64,000 nucleotides of DNA, taken from positions 62,001 to 126,000 of the forward strand of contig NZ_BJYA01000003.1 of the NCBI RefSeq assembly GCF_007991275.1, read 5' to 3'. The translations under genes and the position numbers were made by a program. The notes under the pieces were generated by a model that was given only the letters and a program-made list of their open reading frames with translations, ran no database searches and was not told where the DNA came from. Below are positions 25,458 through 35,702 of this stretch, in pieces. This DNA comes from Alkalibacillus haloalkaliphilus. GTDB taxonomy: Bacteria > Bacillota > Bacilli > Bacillales > Alkalibacillaceae. The number at the start of each line of letters is the position of its first letter. The stretch's first letter is position 1.

Positions 25458-26108
25458 TTAGCCTCTTTTCTTCATTCGCTTCTGACCTTCGCGACAAATG
25501 TCTAATAAAGGACATTCAGGACAATTCGGTGTTTTCGCCTGACAATGATAACGTCCAAAGAAAATCATGCGATGGTGTGTTGCGCTCCACTCCTCTTCAG
25601 GCAGCTTCCGCATTAACGTTTTCTCTACTTCTAAAACGGAATCTTTCCAACGGCAAATACCTAATCTCTTTGAGACACGCTCAACGTGCGTATCAACTGC
25701 TATTGCTGGTTGCCCAAATGCAACTGATATGACGACATTTGCCGTTTTGCGACCAACACCAGCTAAATTAATTAACGCATCATAGTCGTCAGGTACTTTT
25801 CCGTCATATTTTTCAATTAAATCAGCACATAATTTACGAATATTTTTAGCTTTATTTCTATAAAGTCCTATTCTTTTGATATCATTTTGTAGCTCTTCTA
25901 ATGGAACATTCACATAGTCTTCTGGTGTTTTATATTTAGCAAATAAACCTGGTGTTACTTTATTGACTAATGCATCAGTTGCTTGTGCTGATAAAACCAC
26001 AGCAATCAACAATTCGAGTTCATTTTCATGCGTCAATTCACAGTCTGCATCAGGGTACATATCTGCTAACGTGTCTAAAGTAAAACGAATATCTTTTTTC
26101 GTTAACAC
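25458..26108 (-). CDS. nth: Endonuclease III
   Basis: The 216-residue DNA glycosylase/AP lyase acts on oxidised pyrimidines. The helix-hairpin-helix LINLAGVGRKTANVV contains the catalytic Lys. The catalytic Asp is in AVDTHVERVSKR. The C-terminal iron-sulfur motif C-x6-C-x2-C-x5-C (CQAKTPNCPECPLLDIC) is intact. The gene lies between dnaD and ypoC in the conserved order, with close spacing on both sides. Confidence 0.96.
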   Translation of the reverse strand: MLTKKDIRFTLDTLADMYPDADCELTHENELELLIAVVLSAQATDALVNKVTPGLFAKYKTPEDYVNVPLEELQNDIKRIGLYRNKAKNIRKLCADLIEKYDGKVPDDYDALINLAGVGRKTANVVISVAFGQPAIAVDTHVERVSKRLGICRWKDSVLEVEKTLMRKLPEEEWSATHHRMIFFGRYHCQAKTPNCPECPLLDICREGQKRMKKRG

Positions 26109-26124
26109 CCTTTTCCCCTCCCCA

Positions 26125-26784
26125 CTATTCTTCTAACCAATTATAATAAACTGATGTATCACGCTTTTCTTTTGGTGCTTGTTGATTTTGTTTTTGCTGA
26201 GATGATTGTTTAACATCATTAACGGAACGAACACCTTTTTTCTTCCATTCATTCAAAATACGATCAATATAACGGAAATTAAGCTTTCCCATGAGAACAG
26301 CCTCTCGTAAAGCTGCTTTTATTAAAGGTGGTTTGAATTGATCTTCATCTAACCAATAACTAACGGTTTCAATTTCAATCGGTGATAAAGTGCGAGCGAA
26401 CTCTTGTTCAAATAACTGAAATAATTTGCCTTCCTCTTCTTGCGTTGATTCTTGTTCTACTTCAAATAGCGCCTCAAACAATGGTGATAAACAATACCAC
26501 TCATGTTGGCCGTTTTGTTCATCAGTTATTTGTTCAATTTGTAAATAATTGTTGTTTCTTAATTTCTTAAGTACATTCGCAACTTCATTTGCATTGATCG
26601 TCATATGACTCGCAATTTGGTCAAATGACGGTAATAACTCGCCTGATTTTTGTAAGTTCATAATTTGCAAGATGACTATTATATCTTCTTCATTTAAACC
26701 AAGCTCATGGTAATCGTTTAACAGTTTACTCGGGATATTAATTTGTTCAGTTAAAAGTCTTTGATAGGAAAATGGTAGTTCCAT
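26125..26784 (-). CDS. dnaD: DNA replication initiation protein DnaD
   Basis: The 219-residue protein has an N-terminal winged-helix domain (about residues 1-100) and a C-terminal DnaD domain (LFEQEFARTLSPIEIETVSYW, then ALREAVLMGKLNFRYIDRILNEWKKKG) that binds DNA. A Gln-rich tail follows. DnaD works with DnaB and DnaI to load the replicative helicase in Firmicutes. It starts a dnaD-nth-ypoC operon; a terminator separates it from asnS upstream. Confidence 0.95.
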   Translation of the reverse strand: MELPFSYQRLLTEQINIPSKLLNDYHELGLNEEDIIVILQIMNLQKSGELLPSFDQIASHMTINANEVANVLKKLRNNNYLQIEQITDEQNGQHEWYCLSPLFEALFEVEQESTQEEEGKLFQLFEQEFARTLSPIEIETVSYWLDEDQFKPPLIKAALREAVLMGKLNFRYIDRILNEWKKKGVRSVNDVKQSSQQKQNQQAPKEKRDTSVYYNWLEE

Positions 26785-26814
26785 ACAATCTCTCCCTTAA
26801 GTTCGAATAGAAAA

Positions 26815-26839
26815 GATGACTCAATCAAATTGAGTCATC
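26815..26839 (-). terminator. Terminator of asnS
   Basis: GATGACTCAA pairs with TTGAGTCATC, followed on the minus strand by TTTTCTATT, between asnS and dnaD. Confidence 0.82.
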
Positions 26840-26848
26840 ATGTAAGTT

Positions 26849-28141
26849 CTATGGGTATAAACGATTTAATAAGCGTGGGAAAGGAATCGTTTCACGAATA
26901 TGTTCAATTCCAGTAATCCATGCAACGGTACGCTCTAACCCTAGTCCGAAACCTGAATGTGGAACTGAGCCATATTGGCGTAACTGTAAGTACCACTCAT
27001 ATGCAGGCCCATCAAGTTCGTGCTCTTTGTAGCGCTCAGCCATTAATTCATAATCATCAATACGTTCTGAACCGCCAATAATCTCACCATAGCCTTCAGG
27101 AGCAATTAAGTCAGCACATAGCGCAACATCCGAATTGTCCGGATCTGGCTTCATGTAGAATGCTTTAATTTCAACAGGGAAATGAGTGATAAACACCGGT
27201 TTGTCATGAGCCTCTGCAATGGCTGTTTCATGTGGTGCACCGAAGTCGTCTCCCCAATCAATATCATCGAAGCCTTGATCTTTTAAGAATTGAATCGCCT
27301 CAGTATAAGTAATTCTAGGGAATGGCGCTTTTATCTTTTCTAATTGAGCCGTATCTCTTTCTAATGTTTCAAGCTCTACTTTACAATTTTCAAGAACTGA
27401 TTGCACGACATATGCAACGTACTCTTCTTGCATTTGTAAGCTTTCTTCATGGTCCATAAACGCCATCTCAGGTTCAATCATCCAAAACTCAATTAAATGT
27501 CTTCTCGTTTTAGATTTTTCAGCGCGGAATGTTGGACCGAATGAGAATACACGTCCTAATGCCATCGCAGCTGCTTCCATATAAAGTTGTCCACTTTGAG
27601 ATAAATAAGCATCTTCATCAAAATATTTCGTATGGAACAATTCTGTTGTCCCTTCTGCTGAAGCTCCCGTTAAAATAGGCGGGTCAACTTTAACAAAGCC
27701 TTCTTTGTTAAAAAATTCGTATGTTGAACGGATGATTTCGTTACGTACTTTCATAATGGCATGTTGTTTCGTTGAACGTAACCATAAGTGACGGTGGTCC
27801 ATTAAAAACTCGGTACCATGTTCTTTTGGAGTGATTGGATAATCAACCGCTTCTTGGATCACTTCTAAATCAGACACTTGTAACTCATAACCTAATGGGC
27901 TACGTGTATCTTCTACTACTTTACCTGTAACGTAAAGTGACGTTTCTTGTGTTAAATTTTTCGATTGCTCAAAAGCTTCTTCTGATACAGCTGCTTTAGC
28001 AACGACACCTTGAATAAAGCCAGAACCGTCTCGTAGTTGTAAAAAGGCAATTTTACCACTTGAGCGTTTATTATGTAGCCACACACCTATTGTGACTGTT
28101 TCATTTACGTGTTTATGAACATTTGCTATTGTTGTTTTCAA
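26849..28141 (-). CDS. asnS: Asparaginyl-tRNA synthetase
   Basis: The 430-residue class II synthetase charges tRNA-Asn. An N-terminal OB-fold ([24 protein letters not shown], in part) precedes the catalytic core. Motif 2 is around [22 protein letters not shown] (partial: [12 protein letters not shown]) and motif 3 is [15 protein letters not shown]. The normal length and the order ypmB-aspB-asnS match B. subtilis. No T-box leader is seen in front of this operon. Confidence 0.96.
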   Translation of the reverse strand: MKTTIANVHKHVNETVTIGVWLHNKRSSGKIAFLQLRDGSGFIQGVVAKAAVSEEAFEQSKNLTQETSLYVTGKVVEDTRSPLGYELQVSDLEVIQEAVDYPITPKEHGTEFLMDHRHLWLRSTKQHAIMKVRNEIIRSTYEFFNKEGFVKVDPPILTGASAEGTTELFHTKYFDEDAYLSQSGQLYMEAAAMALGRVFSFGPTFRAEKSKTRRHLIEFWMIEPEMAFMDHEESLQMQEEYVAYVVQSVLENCKVELETLERDTAQLEKIKAPFPRITYTEAIQFLKDQGFDDIDWGDDFGAPHETAIAEAHDKPVFITHFPVEIKAFYMKPDPDNSDVALCADLIAPEGYGEIIGGSERIDDYELMAERYKEHELDGPAYEWYLQLRQYGSVPHSGFGLGLERTVAWITGIEHIRETIPFPRLLNRLYP

Positions 28142-28153
28142 AACGACTTCCTC

Positions 28154-29335
28154 CTAACTATACTTCTCAACAAAACGTTTTAGTCTTGCTGCTGCTTCTT
28201 CTAATTGATCTAACGAAGTTGCATAAGATAACCTTACATTATCCTCTGCACCAAAGCCTGACCCAGGTACTATTGCTAGCTTTTCTTCTTCTAACAGCTG
28301 TTTTACCCATTCATCTACAGAATCAAACGGTGATTGTTCAACAACTGCTTTTACATTCGGGAATAAGTAGAACGCACCATCTGGCTTAACACATGTTACA
28401 TTAGGAATTTCCAACAACCAATTATACAACTTATTTAAGCGCTCTTCAAAAGCGACCTTCATTTTGTCAATCTCTTCTTCAGAATGGTTATATGCAGCAA
28501 TCGCAGCATATTGTGCAATTGATGTTGGATTAGACGTGGCATGAGATGCTAAGTTCGTCATAGCTTGGATAATCGTTTGATTACCAGCTGCATACCCAAT
28601 TCTCCATCCTGTCATCGAATGAGATTTACTTACACCATTAATAATAATTGTCTGTTCTTTAAGTTCATCAGACAATTGCGCAATTGAAACGTGTTCTTTA
28701 TCGCCGTAAATTAACTTTTCATAGATCTCGTCAGATACAATGAAGATGTTATGCTTTAAAGCTACCTCGCCTAATGCTTTTAATTCTTCAGCTGTATACA
28801 ACACGCCTGTTGGGTTACTTGGCGAGTTAAGAACTACGGCCTTTGTATATTCAGTAACCGATTCTTCTAATTGTTCTGGCGTAATTTTAAAGCTGTTATC
28901 TTCTGATGCTTTAACATATACTGGCTGTCCTTCTGCGAGCTTAATCTGCTCTGGATAACTTACCCAATATGGAATTGGAACAATAACTTCATCACCACGG
29001 TTTAACAATACTTGGAACAACGTATATAAGGCATGTTTTGCCCCTGTCGTAACGATGATTTCGTTATCTTTATATTCAACACCTTGATCTCGCTTAAACT
29101 TTTGAATAATCGCCTCTTTAAGCTCAGGTAGACCTCCAGATGCTGTATATTTAGTTTTACCTTCTTCCATTGCTTCTTTTGCAGCATCTAGGATATATTG
29201 CGGTGTGTTAAAGTCCGGCTCACCAGCACCTAATCCTATTACGTCATGACCTTCAGCTTTCAAAGCTTTAGCTTTAGACGTAATCGCTAAAGTTGTGGAT
29301 GGGGTTAACGATTGTACGCGATCTGCTAATTCCAT
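28154..29335 (-). CDS. aspB: Aspartate aminotransferase
   Basis: The 393-residue PLP enzyme of the class I fold transfers amino groups between aspartate and 2-oxoglutarate. The PLP Lys is in GVSKSHSMTGWRIGYAAG, and NSPSNPTG and VSDEIYEKL are the cofactor-binding segments. It lies 12 bases before asnS; aspartate supplied here can feed asparagine and the pantothenate gene panD further along. Confidence 0.95.
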   Translation of the reverse strand: MELADRVQSLTPSTTLAITSKAKALKAEGHDVIGLGAGEPDFNTPQYILDAAKEAMEEGKTKYTASGGLPELKEAIIQKFKRDQGVEYKDNEIIVTTGAKHALYTLFQVLLNRGDEVIVPIPYWVSYPEQIKLAEGQPVYVKASEDNSFKITPEQLEESVTEYTKAVVLNSPSNPTGVLYTAEELKALGEVALKHNIFIVSDEIYEKLIYGDKEHVSIAQLSDELKEQTIIINGVSKSHSMTGWRIGYAAGNQTIIQAMTNLASHATSNPTSIAQYAAIAAYNHSEEEIDKMKVAFEERLNKLYNWLLEIPNVTCVKPDGAFYLFPNVKAVVEQSPFDSVDEWVKQLLEEEKLAIVPGSGFGAEDNVRLSYATSLDQLEEAAARLKRFVEKYS

Positions 29336-29350
29336 ATGTATCTCTCCTTA

Positions 29351-29875
29351 TTAATTTTTGCTAAAAGATATCGAGTCATAAAGCTCGCCCGTTTCGAATA
29401 AATAAGTTCTAAAATACATGCGATCATCATCTTCGAATACGACTTCCCAAATGGTTCGCTCATTCATGATACCAGGCGTTATATGTAATAGTTTACAGTT
29501 CGAGCATTCTTGTTGCCATTCAGAAAGAATATCATCTTTAGAGACGCCCTCACTCTCAAGAACCCAACTGATGTCATCTTCTTCTAAATTGTCTTTCTTA
29601 GGAACAAACGTAAAATATCGCTCACCGTCACCAACACCTTGAACAACTGTGTATGTTTGTTCACCATTATAATAAAAATCGTCTTCAATTGTTTCAATTG
29701 GTGAATGGTCTACTGCAATATTCGAATAAGTTCGTTGTTCTTCATTGTGCGTCCCTTGAATTTCAAAATAAAAATAAGAAAATAGGACAACTGCGATCAT
29801 CATTGAAATGGCAAGCACAGTAACAACTAATAATACAATTTTATTGCTAAAAAATTGTTTTAGCGACAAGCACAT
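29351..29875 (-). CDS. ypmB: YpmB-like membrane-anchored protein (DUF5590)
   Basis: The 174-residue protein has one N-terminal membrane helix (IVLLVVTVLAISMMIAVVLFSYF, about residues 12-36; shown in part) and an extracytoplasmic PepSY/YpmB-like domain. It directly precedes aspB-asnS, the B. subtilis ypmB position. The function is unknown. The start at 29875 follows GAAGAGGATGA; a TTG two codons downstream is an alternative. Confidence 0.8.
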   Translation of the reverse strand: MCLSLKQFFSNKIVLLVVTVLAISMMIAVVLFSYFYFEIQGTHNEEQRTYSNIAVDHSPIETIEDDFYYNGEQTYTVVQGVGDGERYFTFVPKKDNLEEDDISWVLESEGVSKDDILSEWQQECSNCKLLHITPGIMNERTIWEVVFEDDDRMYFRTYLFETGELYDSISFSKN

Positions 29876-30001
29876 TCATCCTCTTCATTAAAATAAAAAC
29901 TAATACTTATTGTTACATTACTTCTTCATTATAACAAGTTTTTACTGTTTTTTAGACATATTTTGAGAAAAACTTTTGAATGTTCAATTACAAAACTTAA
30001 A

Positions 30002-30027
30002 CGATTGCTACCTTTATATAGCAATCG
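30002..30027 (-). terminator. Hairpin after the metallo-beta-lactamase-like gene
   Basis: CGATTGCTA pairs with TAGCAATCG; on the minus strand a TTTAAGTTTT tail follows. A reasonable but not perfect terminator. Confidence 0.65.
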
Positions 30028-30040
30028 CTTAAACAGAACA

Positions 30041-30808
30041 TTATTTGTTTAACCTTTCTAAATAAACATCATAATCACCATCATAAATTGATATATGAAT
30101 AGCAATAAACTTCTTCAAGAAATAGGTCTCCACCCATGACTCTTGAAATAAGTCGTGCATTTGTCGGTTACGCTGCGGATCGTCTTTTTCATTAATAATT
30201 GCCATCTGTGGGTCAATTTTATTAATTTCATCTTGTTGGATCATATTAGCACTAATATAAGATGGGATATAGATGAGTTGAACTTTACCTTTCAATTCAC
30301 CGTTAAGCTTTTGATCTGTTTCATACCAATAAACAGAAAACACATCATTCGATAAAACAATATTACCATTATCACTATTTTCTTTGGCGATATATTTAAT
30401 GTAAAAGTCATTACTTAAAGCAATAACATTTTGCTCATTAAGTGATAGAACATTATAGTCTTCATTCGATAAGCTACAAACCATCTCTTTTTCATTAGAA
30501 ACATAAATATGTTCAACGTCCCAAGACTTTGATATCTTCTCTAAATTTCCGCAGTTCTCCGATTTTGATGAAGTAATTAAAATACCTTTTAACTTCTTAT
30601 CAGGCCATTGATTTAAAGTCTTTTCAACAGACCTTAAGCTTCTTTCATCTCCTGTATTGATTAGGAACATTTCATCATCATTTAAGTGTAAGATAGCCAT
30701 GTCACCTGAATCAATAGGTGTAAATATTAATTCTCGTTCTGCAACAGAGCTCATAGTCGAACTCGTCAACAAGACGCTTACGAAAAACATTTTAAGCCAA
30801 ATGGTCAT
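30041..30808 (-). CDS. Exported protein resembling a ligand-less metallo-beta-lactamase fold (ComEC C-terminal-like)
   Basis: The 255-residue protein starts with a signal peptide (MTIWLKMFFVSVLLTSSTMS). The mature part resembles the beta-lactamase-fold domain of ComEC/Rec2: DSGDMAILHLNDDEMFLINTG (in parts, about residues 33-53) and then a line-up of ILITSSKSENCGN (76-88) where active relatives have LTHxHxDHxGG. All the metal ligands would be changed (His to Ser80 and Lys82, Asp to Glu84, His to Asn85). It may be a pseudoenzyme or bind something other than zinc. In B. subtilis the small gene ypmA occupies this place. The homology is a fold-level reading from pattern only. Confidence 0.6.
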   Translation of the reverse strand: MTIWLKMFFVSVLLTSSTMSSVAERELIFTPIDSGDMAILHLNDDEMFLINTGDERSLRSVEKTLNQWPDKKLKGILITSSKSENCGNLEKISKSWDVEHIYVSNEKEMVCSLSNEDYNVLSLNEQNVIALSNDFYIKYIAKENSDNGNIVLSNDVFSVYWYETDQKLNGELKGKVQLIYIPSYISANMIQQDEINKIDPQMAIINEKDDPQRNRQMHDLFQESWVETYFLKKFIAIHISIYDGDYDVYLERLNK

Positions 30809-30874
30809 GATGTCAACACCTATCCATTATTTAATCAAACATCTAACCCATATATTTTGTAAAAGCTTAGCTGA

Positions 30875-33535
30875 TTATGAAAGCCATTTTTTTGCATGAG
30901 TAATAATAGACGTTAAATCATCATGTATAACTGTTGTCTCAGGTAATGAATTTAAAAATTGTTTGCCATAACCTTTCTTCATAACTCGCTGATCAAGGAT
31001 TATAAAAGCCCCTCTATCTTGTTCATCTCTAATAATTCTTCCAAATGCTTGTCTAAACCTTTGAATGGCAATTGGAAGTGCTAAATGTTGAAACACATTA
31101 TAATTGCCCATCTCCAATTCTTCGGTTTTTGCCAATATGAATGGATGTGTTGGCGTTTCAAAAGGTAATCGAACGAGACATACGGTTTTTGACTTGTTGG
31201 CATCAACTAAATCAATACCTTCCCAAAAAGAATTTGTCCCTAATAAAACAACTTGGTCTTCTGTTTCAAACATCTTCTTCAATTTATCTCGGCTGCCGGT
31301 CGATATTCCTTGGCCGATGATCGTATTTCCATCCAGTGATTTCATTCGCTTTAAATGTTTAAATACAATTCTTAGCATGTCATAAGAGGTGAATAAAACT
31401 AACATTTTCCCATTCACTTGAGTGCTATATCGTTCAATAAAGTCAGCAACATAACTTGTATAATGGTTAACTTTAGTCTTCGATACATCAGGAATGTTAT
31501 TTGGGATTAAAACTTTCGCCTGTTGTTCGTAATTAAATGGTGAGTCGAATGTTTGGCAGTTCGTTTTTTCAGGCAGCCCTGTTCTTTCCAAAAATGGTTT
31601 ATATGAATGACCTGTTTTTAGCGTAGCACTCGTGAAAATAAAGTTATCAGCTTTTTCGTAAAATTGCTCTAAATAATGTCTTACTGATACTGGTTCTACA
31701 TGAATCGTGGCTGCATTTTTAGCACCGTATTGATCAATTTCAATCCACCTAACATCATTTACAGACGGATCAAAAAACGCTTTAAAAGTGTTCATCATTT
31801 CATTTAACTGCGTAAAAGCGTGCTTACTAATAATTGTTTGCCACTTGTTAAGTGATTTTTTATTTTTTAGCTCCTCTAAAATGTAGTTAATTGAAATGAA
31901 TAACTGATTCAAGTGCTCCTTCACTTCACCATTTAGCATCAAATTTAGATATTCTTCTCCGATTGTTAATTGAGCTTTTCCTGTATCGGTTAACAAATCA
32001 TCTTCACCGTGTAAAAATTCCACTGACTGATAAACTGATCTAAAGAAAGCGTCTGCATAAAAACGAGCATGATCAATCACATCATGGTTAACTACTTTTT
32101 GCAGGTCTTGAAGTAAATGAACAATTGTTACATAACTTAAATCTTTAGAAAATTGCTCCCTAGCGACACTTTCGAATTGGTGAGCCTCATCAATTACGGC
32201 ATGGTTAAATTTTGGAATTCGACCATGGCCATATAACGTTGAATTTAATAAAAACGCATGGTTCACAACGACTAAACTAGCTTGTTCACTTTGACGTAAA
32301 GCCTCATAAAAGAATGAACCATCACGTTGATTTTGATGATAACAATTAATATATTTCCAAATATTAACGCCATTTGATGGAAGGTGTAACTCATCAATAT
32401 CACCTGTTTTTGTTTCCGTTAACCAAACAATAATCATTGCCAAAGTTAAGACGGCATCATAATTGTCCAATTCATTAAAGTGATCTAAATAAGTTTTAAA
32501 TCGTTTTGTATCAATGTAATGTTTTGGACTTTTTAAAACTGATATCGTGATTGGTTGTTTTAATTTCAATGATAATAAATCGGCTTCTTTTATAATTTGG
32601 TTTTGCAGCTGGATTGTACTCGTACTTACAACCGTTCGTTTACCTTGCTTAGCTGCATTATACAAACTTGGGATTAAATAACCGATTGTCTTACCTAAGC
32701 CAGTCCCAGCTTCTATGACAACATTTTCTTGAACCGACATTTGATCATATATTAATTGAGCAATTTCTTTTTGGCCTGACCTTTTCTGTTTAAGACTATT
32801 TTCAAAGACATGTTCAACAAAATCTTCATAATGGTCCGGCAATAAAGGCTGTTCTTCTTGTTGATCAACTAAATGACGCACCATTAAACCGTGTTGTTCT
32901 ACTAAGTTGTGGTGTTGGCTATAATTATGGCGTTTTGTCTCTATTAACGCATTAAACCAACCCTCTAATTCACTATGTAAACTTGGAATAAAATGAATTA
33001 AGTTCTCCAATGTTTTAAAAGGCAATAGTTGTAATTTATTTTTTATTTCTAACCATAATAAAGCTGTTACATAAGCATCACTTAATGCTCGGTGTGGCGA
33101 AACGTGCTCGATTCCTAAATACTGAGTAATCTCAGATAATTTATATCCAGGAGACTTAGGAAAAAGTATTCGAGACAACTCAACTGTATCGATCGTTAAA
33201 CAGTTTAAAGGCTCATGCCCAGATGCTACTAGTGACGCATTCAAAAATTCATAATCAAATTGCACTTGATGAGCTACGAAATAACTATTGTTAAACATAG
33301 GGATTAAATCGTGAATAATTTCACTAAAATAAGGTGCATCAGTTAAGTCTTCATGGTGTATACCTGTTAAATTAGAGACAAAGACAGGAATTTCTGTTGT
33401 GGGCTTTACTTTTGTTGCATATTCTTCAACTATCTCATGACCTTCTAATACAACAATGCCAATTTCAATAATTTCGTCACCTTTTTTAACAGAATGGCCT
33501 GTCGTTTCTAAATCAACTACTACATAACGATCCAC
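30875..33535 (-). CDS. dinG: DinG-family helicase with N-terminal DnaQ-like exonuclease domain
   Basis: The 886-residue fusion has an N-terminal 3'-5' exonuclease domain (DLETTGHSVKKGDEIIEIG, in part; Asp8 and Glu10, and HRALSDAYVTALL) and a superfamily 2 helicase of the XPD/DinG type (Walker A GTGLGKT near residue 277, DEAH near 448, C-terminal RLPFETPTHP and QRFRQAFGRIIRDEQDRG). The iron-sulfur cysteines of E. coli DinG are not evident, as in other Firmicute versions. In S. aureus and B. subtilis this fusion behaves mainly as a nuclease. It overlaps nothing and lies upstream of panD-panC-panB. Confidence 0.93.
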   Translation of the reverse strand: MDRYVVVDLETTGHSVKKGDEIIEIGIVVLEGHEIVEEYATKVKPTTEIPVFVSNLTGIHHEDLTDAPYFSEIIHDLIPMFNNSYFVAHQVQFDYEFLNASLVASGHEPLNCLTIDTVELSRILFPKSPGYKLSEITQYLGIEHVSPHRALSDAYVTALLWLEIKNKLQLLPFKTLENLIHFIPSLHSELEGWFNALIETKRHNYSQHHNLVEQHGLMVRHLVDQQEEQPLLPDHYEDFVEHVFENSLKQKRSGQKEIAQLIYDQMSVQENVVIEAGTGLGKTIGYLIPSLYNAAKQGKRTVVSTSTIQLQNQIIKEADLLSLKLKQPITISVLKSPKHYIDTKRFKTYLDHFNELDNYDAVLTLAMIIVWLTETKTGDIDELHLPSNGVNIWKYINCYHQNQRDGSFFYEALRQSEQASLVVVNHAFLLNSTLYGHGRIPKFNHAVIDEAHQFESVAREQFSKDLSYVTIVHLLQDLQKVVNHDVIDHARFYADAFFRSVYQSVEFLHGEDDLLTDTGKAQLTIGEEYLNLMLNGEVKEHLNQLFISINYILEELKNKKSLNKWQTIISKHAFTQLNEMMNTFKAFFDPSVNDVRWIEIDQYGAKNAATIHVEPVSVRHYLEQFYEKADNFIFTSATLKTGHSYKPFLERTGLPEKTNCQTFDSPFNYEQQAKVLIPNNIPDVSKTKVNHYTSYVADFIERYSTQVNGKMLVLFTSYDMLRIVFKHLKRMKSLDGNTIIGQGISTGSRDKLKKMFETEDQVVLLGTNSFWEGIDLVDANKSKTVCLVRLPFETPTHPFILAKTEELEMGNYNVFQHLALPIAIQRFRQAFGRIIRDEQDRGAFIILDQRVMKKGYGKQFLNSLPETTVIHDDLTSIITHAKKWLS

Positions 33536-33570
33536 TTTTAATCCCCCTTTCTATGTATTCTAAAATAAAA

Positions 33571-33596
33571 ATAACTCCCTAAACCAAGGGAGTTAT
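33571..33596 (-). terminator. Terminator of the panBCD operon
   Basis: ATAACTCCCT pairs with AGGGAGTTAT, followed on the minus strand by TTTTTATTTT. The right arm includes the panD stop codon. Confidence 0.88.
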
Positions 33597-33976
33597 AAGA
33601 CAGTTAGGGGTGGCTCTTCTACAATAATTTCCCCGATTTGGTTATCGTCATCCATAATCGCAATCTTTGGCTGATGTCCTTCTAATTCATCACTTGATAG
33701 TGTTACATATGAAATAATAATAACGGTATCACCTTTTTGAACGCGTCTTGCAGCAGCACCATTTAAACAAATAACACCACTATGTCTTTCACCAGCGATT
33801 ACATACGTCTCAAAGCGCTCCCCATTATTATTATTAACAACTTGGACTTTCTCATGAGGTAAAATACCAACTTGTTCAAGAAGATGGGCATCTATTGTAA
33901 TACTACCTACGTAATTTAAATCAGCCTCGGTTACTGTAGCACGATGAATTTTACTATTTAGCATAGTACGATACAT
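33593..33976 (-). CDS. panD: Aspartate 1-decarboxylase
   Basis: The 127-residue proenzyme makes beta-alanine from aspartate for pantothenate. It self-cleaves between Gly24 and Ser25 (YVGSITID), producing the pyruvoyl cofactor. Lys9 and Tyr are in the expected places ([12 protein letters not shown] and YVTLSSDE). It overlaps panC by one base and ends the panB-panC-panD operon. Confidence 0.96.
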   Translation of the reverse strand: MYRTMLNSKIHRATVTEADLNYVGSITIDAHLLEQVGILPHEKVQVVNNNNGERFETYVIAGERHSGVICLNGAAARRVQKGDTVIIISYVTLSSDELEGHQPKIAIMDDDNQIGEIIVEEPPLTVL

Positions 33977-34851
33977 TAAGTTTCACTCCTATATTTAACA
34001 TCACCTGATGGGGTTAATATAATATTGTCAATTAATCTTGCATTTTGATATTTTACTGCAACCGCAATTATTATATCATGTTTTTCTGTAATTTCACGAG
34101 TTAAATCAGGATATGTTAAACAATCGACATAATCTACTTGTCCTGATAACGTATGTTTTAAAAAGTTGTCAATCTCGTCTATTACATCTTGTCTGGTCCA
34201 GTTACTTGCTTGGATAAGTTGTTGACCTTCTAATAAAGACTTATAAATGTGATGAGCTTCTCGTCGTTCATCAGTTGATAAATTAACATTTCGACTGCTC
34301 ATCGCAACACCATCTACTTCACGGACTGTAGGAACTGGGACTAATTCAATATTAAAGTTAAAATCATTAATTAAACCATCAACTACAGCCACTTGTTGCG
34401 CATCTTTTAATCCAAAATAAACACGGTTCGGATTAACAATGTTAAATAACTTTGTTAATACCATTAATACTCCTTCAAAATGTCCCGGTCTTGTTGCACC
34501 GCATAGCACATCTCCACGTCGATTTAAACTTAGATCAATCGACAACGGCTTTGGGTACATCGCATCGCTTGAAGGGTAAAAGACGTAATCAACAGCTTCT
34601 TCAATTAACAACTTTTCGTCTCGCTCTAAATCACGCGGGTATTGGTCTAAGTCACTTGCTTGATTAAATTGTAGAGGATTTACGAAAATGCTAACGACGA
34701 CTATATCATTTTCTTTGCGTGCCTCTTTTATTAAAGCAAGGTGTCCATCATGTAAATACCCCATCGTAGGAACAAAACCGATCGATTTTTGTTGTTTATG
34801 GAGCTCATCTTGCGTTAACTGCATTTCTTCTATCGTCTTTATTGTCTTCAT
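33976..34851 (-). CDS. panC: Pantothenate synthetase
   Basis: The 291-residue ligase condenses pantoate and beta-alanine with ATP. The nucleotide-binding [15 protein letters not shown] motif, FVNPLQFN and the KMSKS-like [11 protein letters not shown] are present. Start and stop overlap its neighbours (4 bases with panB, 1 base with panD), so the three genes are translationally coupled. Confidence 0.96.
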   Translation of the reverse strand: MKTIKTIEEMQLTQDELHKQQKSIGFVPTMGYLHDGHLALIKEARKENDIVVVSIFVNPLQFNQASDLDQYPRDLERDEKLLIEEAVDYVFYPSSDAMYPKPLSIDLSLNRRGDVLCGATRPGHFEGVLMVLTKLFNIVNPNRVYFGLKDAQQVAVVDGLINDFNFNIELVPVPTVREVDGVAMSSRNVNLSTDERREAHHIYKSLLEGQQLIQASNWTRQDVIDEIDNFLKHTLSGQVDYVDCLTYPDLTREITEKHDIIIAVAVKYQNARLIDNIILTPSGDVKYRSET

Positions 34852-35681
34852 GATCCCCCGTATAACCCCTTTAATGTTTCTTCATTCATCGAATAAGTAT
34901 GTTCTTCTTTCGGAAATTGTTGTTGTTTAACTTCTTGAACGTAATTTGAAATACCCTCTACTGCTAATTCATTAACATTAGCGTAAGGTTTAACAAACTT
35001 AGCTAAACGTTCGACACCATATTCTAATAAGTCATGGTAAACTAATACTTGTCCATCACAAGATGCACCAGCACCTATACCAATTGTAGGTATGTCGAGT
35101 TGTTCAGTAATCATTTCAGCTAATGAAGCAGGAACACATTCTAACACAAGCGCAACTGCACCAGAATCTTGCATAATTTTAGCATCTTCAAGAAGCTTTT
35201 TAGCGTCTTCTTCTGACTTACCTTGTACTTTATAACCACCTAAAACATTAACCGTTTGTGGTGTAAGACCAATATGAGCTACGACTGGAATTCCCGCTTC
35301 TGTAAGTTTTCTCACCGTTTCAGCCACTTCTCGACCACCTTCTAACTTTAATGCAGAAGGTTCAATTTCTTGGAACATTCTTTTCGCATGAGCTAATGTT
35401 TGTTCTATTGAGATGTTGAATGACATAAAAGGCATGTCAACGACTGTAAATGTATTTGGTGCTCCTCTTCGAACTGCCTTACCGTGATGAATCATATCAT
35501 CTACAGTCACAGGGATTGTTGATGAGTAACCTAACACAACCATACCTAAAGAATCGCCTACTAAAATCATATCAACTTCAGCTTGCTCACTCGTTTTCGC
35601 AGATGGGTAGTCATAGGCTGTGATCATCGCGATTCTTTCACCAGCTTGTTTCTTTTGAGATAACATTTTCGTCGTTTTCAT
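34848..35681 (-). CDS. panB: 3-methyl-2-oxobutanoate hydroxymethyltransferase
   Basis: The 277-residue TIM-barrel enzyme hydroxymethylates ketoisovalerate to ketopantoate. Metal and substrate motifs [31 protein letters not shown] and [15 protein letters not shown] are all present. It is the first gene of panB-panC-panD and follows birA by 21 bases. Its role matches the panCD genes downstream. Confidence 0.97.
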   Translation of the reverse strand: MKTTKMLSQKKQAGERIAMITAYDYPSAKTSEQAEVDMILVGDSLGMVVLGYSSTIPVTVDDMIHHGKAVRRGAPNTFTVVDMPFMSFNISIEQTLAHAKRMFQEIEPSALKLEGGREVAETVRKLTEAGIPVVAHIGLTPQTVNVLGGYKVQGKSEEDAKKLLEDAKIMQDSGAVALVLECVPASLAEMITEQLDIPTIGIGAGASCDGQVLVYHDLLEYGVERLAKFVKPYANVNELAVEGISNYVQEVKQQQFPKEEHTYSMNEETLKGLYGGS

Positions 35682-35702
35682 ATAGACACCTCTATTAGTC
35701 TT

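Noticed and set aside
28142-30040. T-box or amino-acid riboswitch before ypmB-aspB-asnS
   Set aside because: No T-box sequence (TGGNACCGCG-like) or specifier hairpin was seen.
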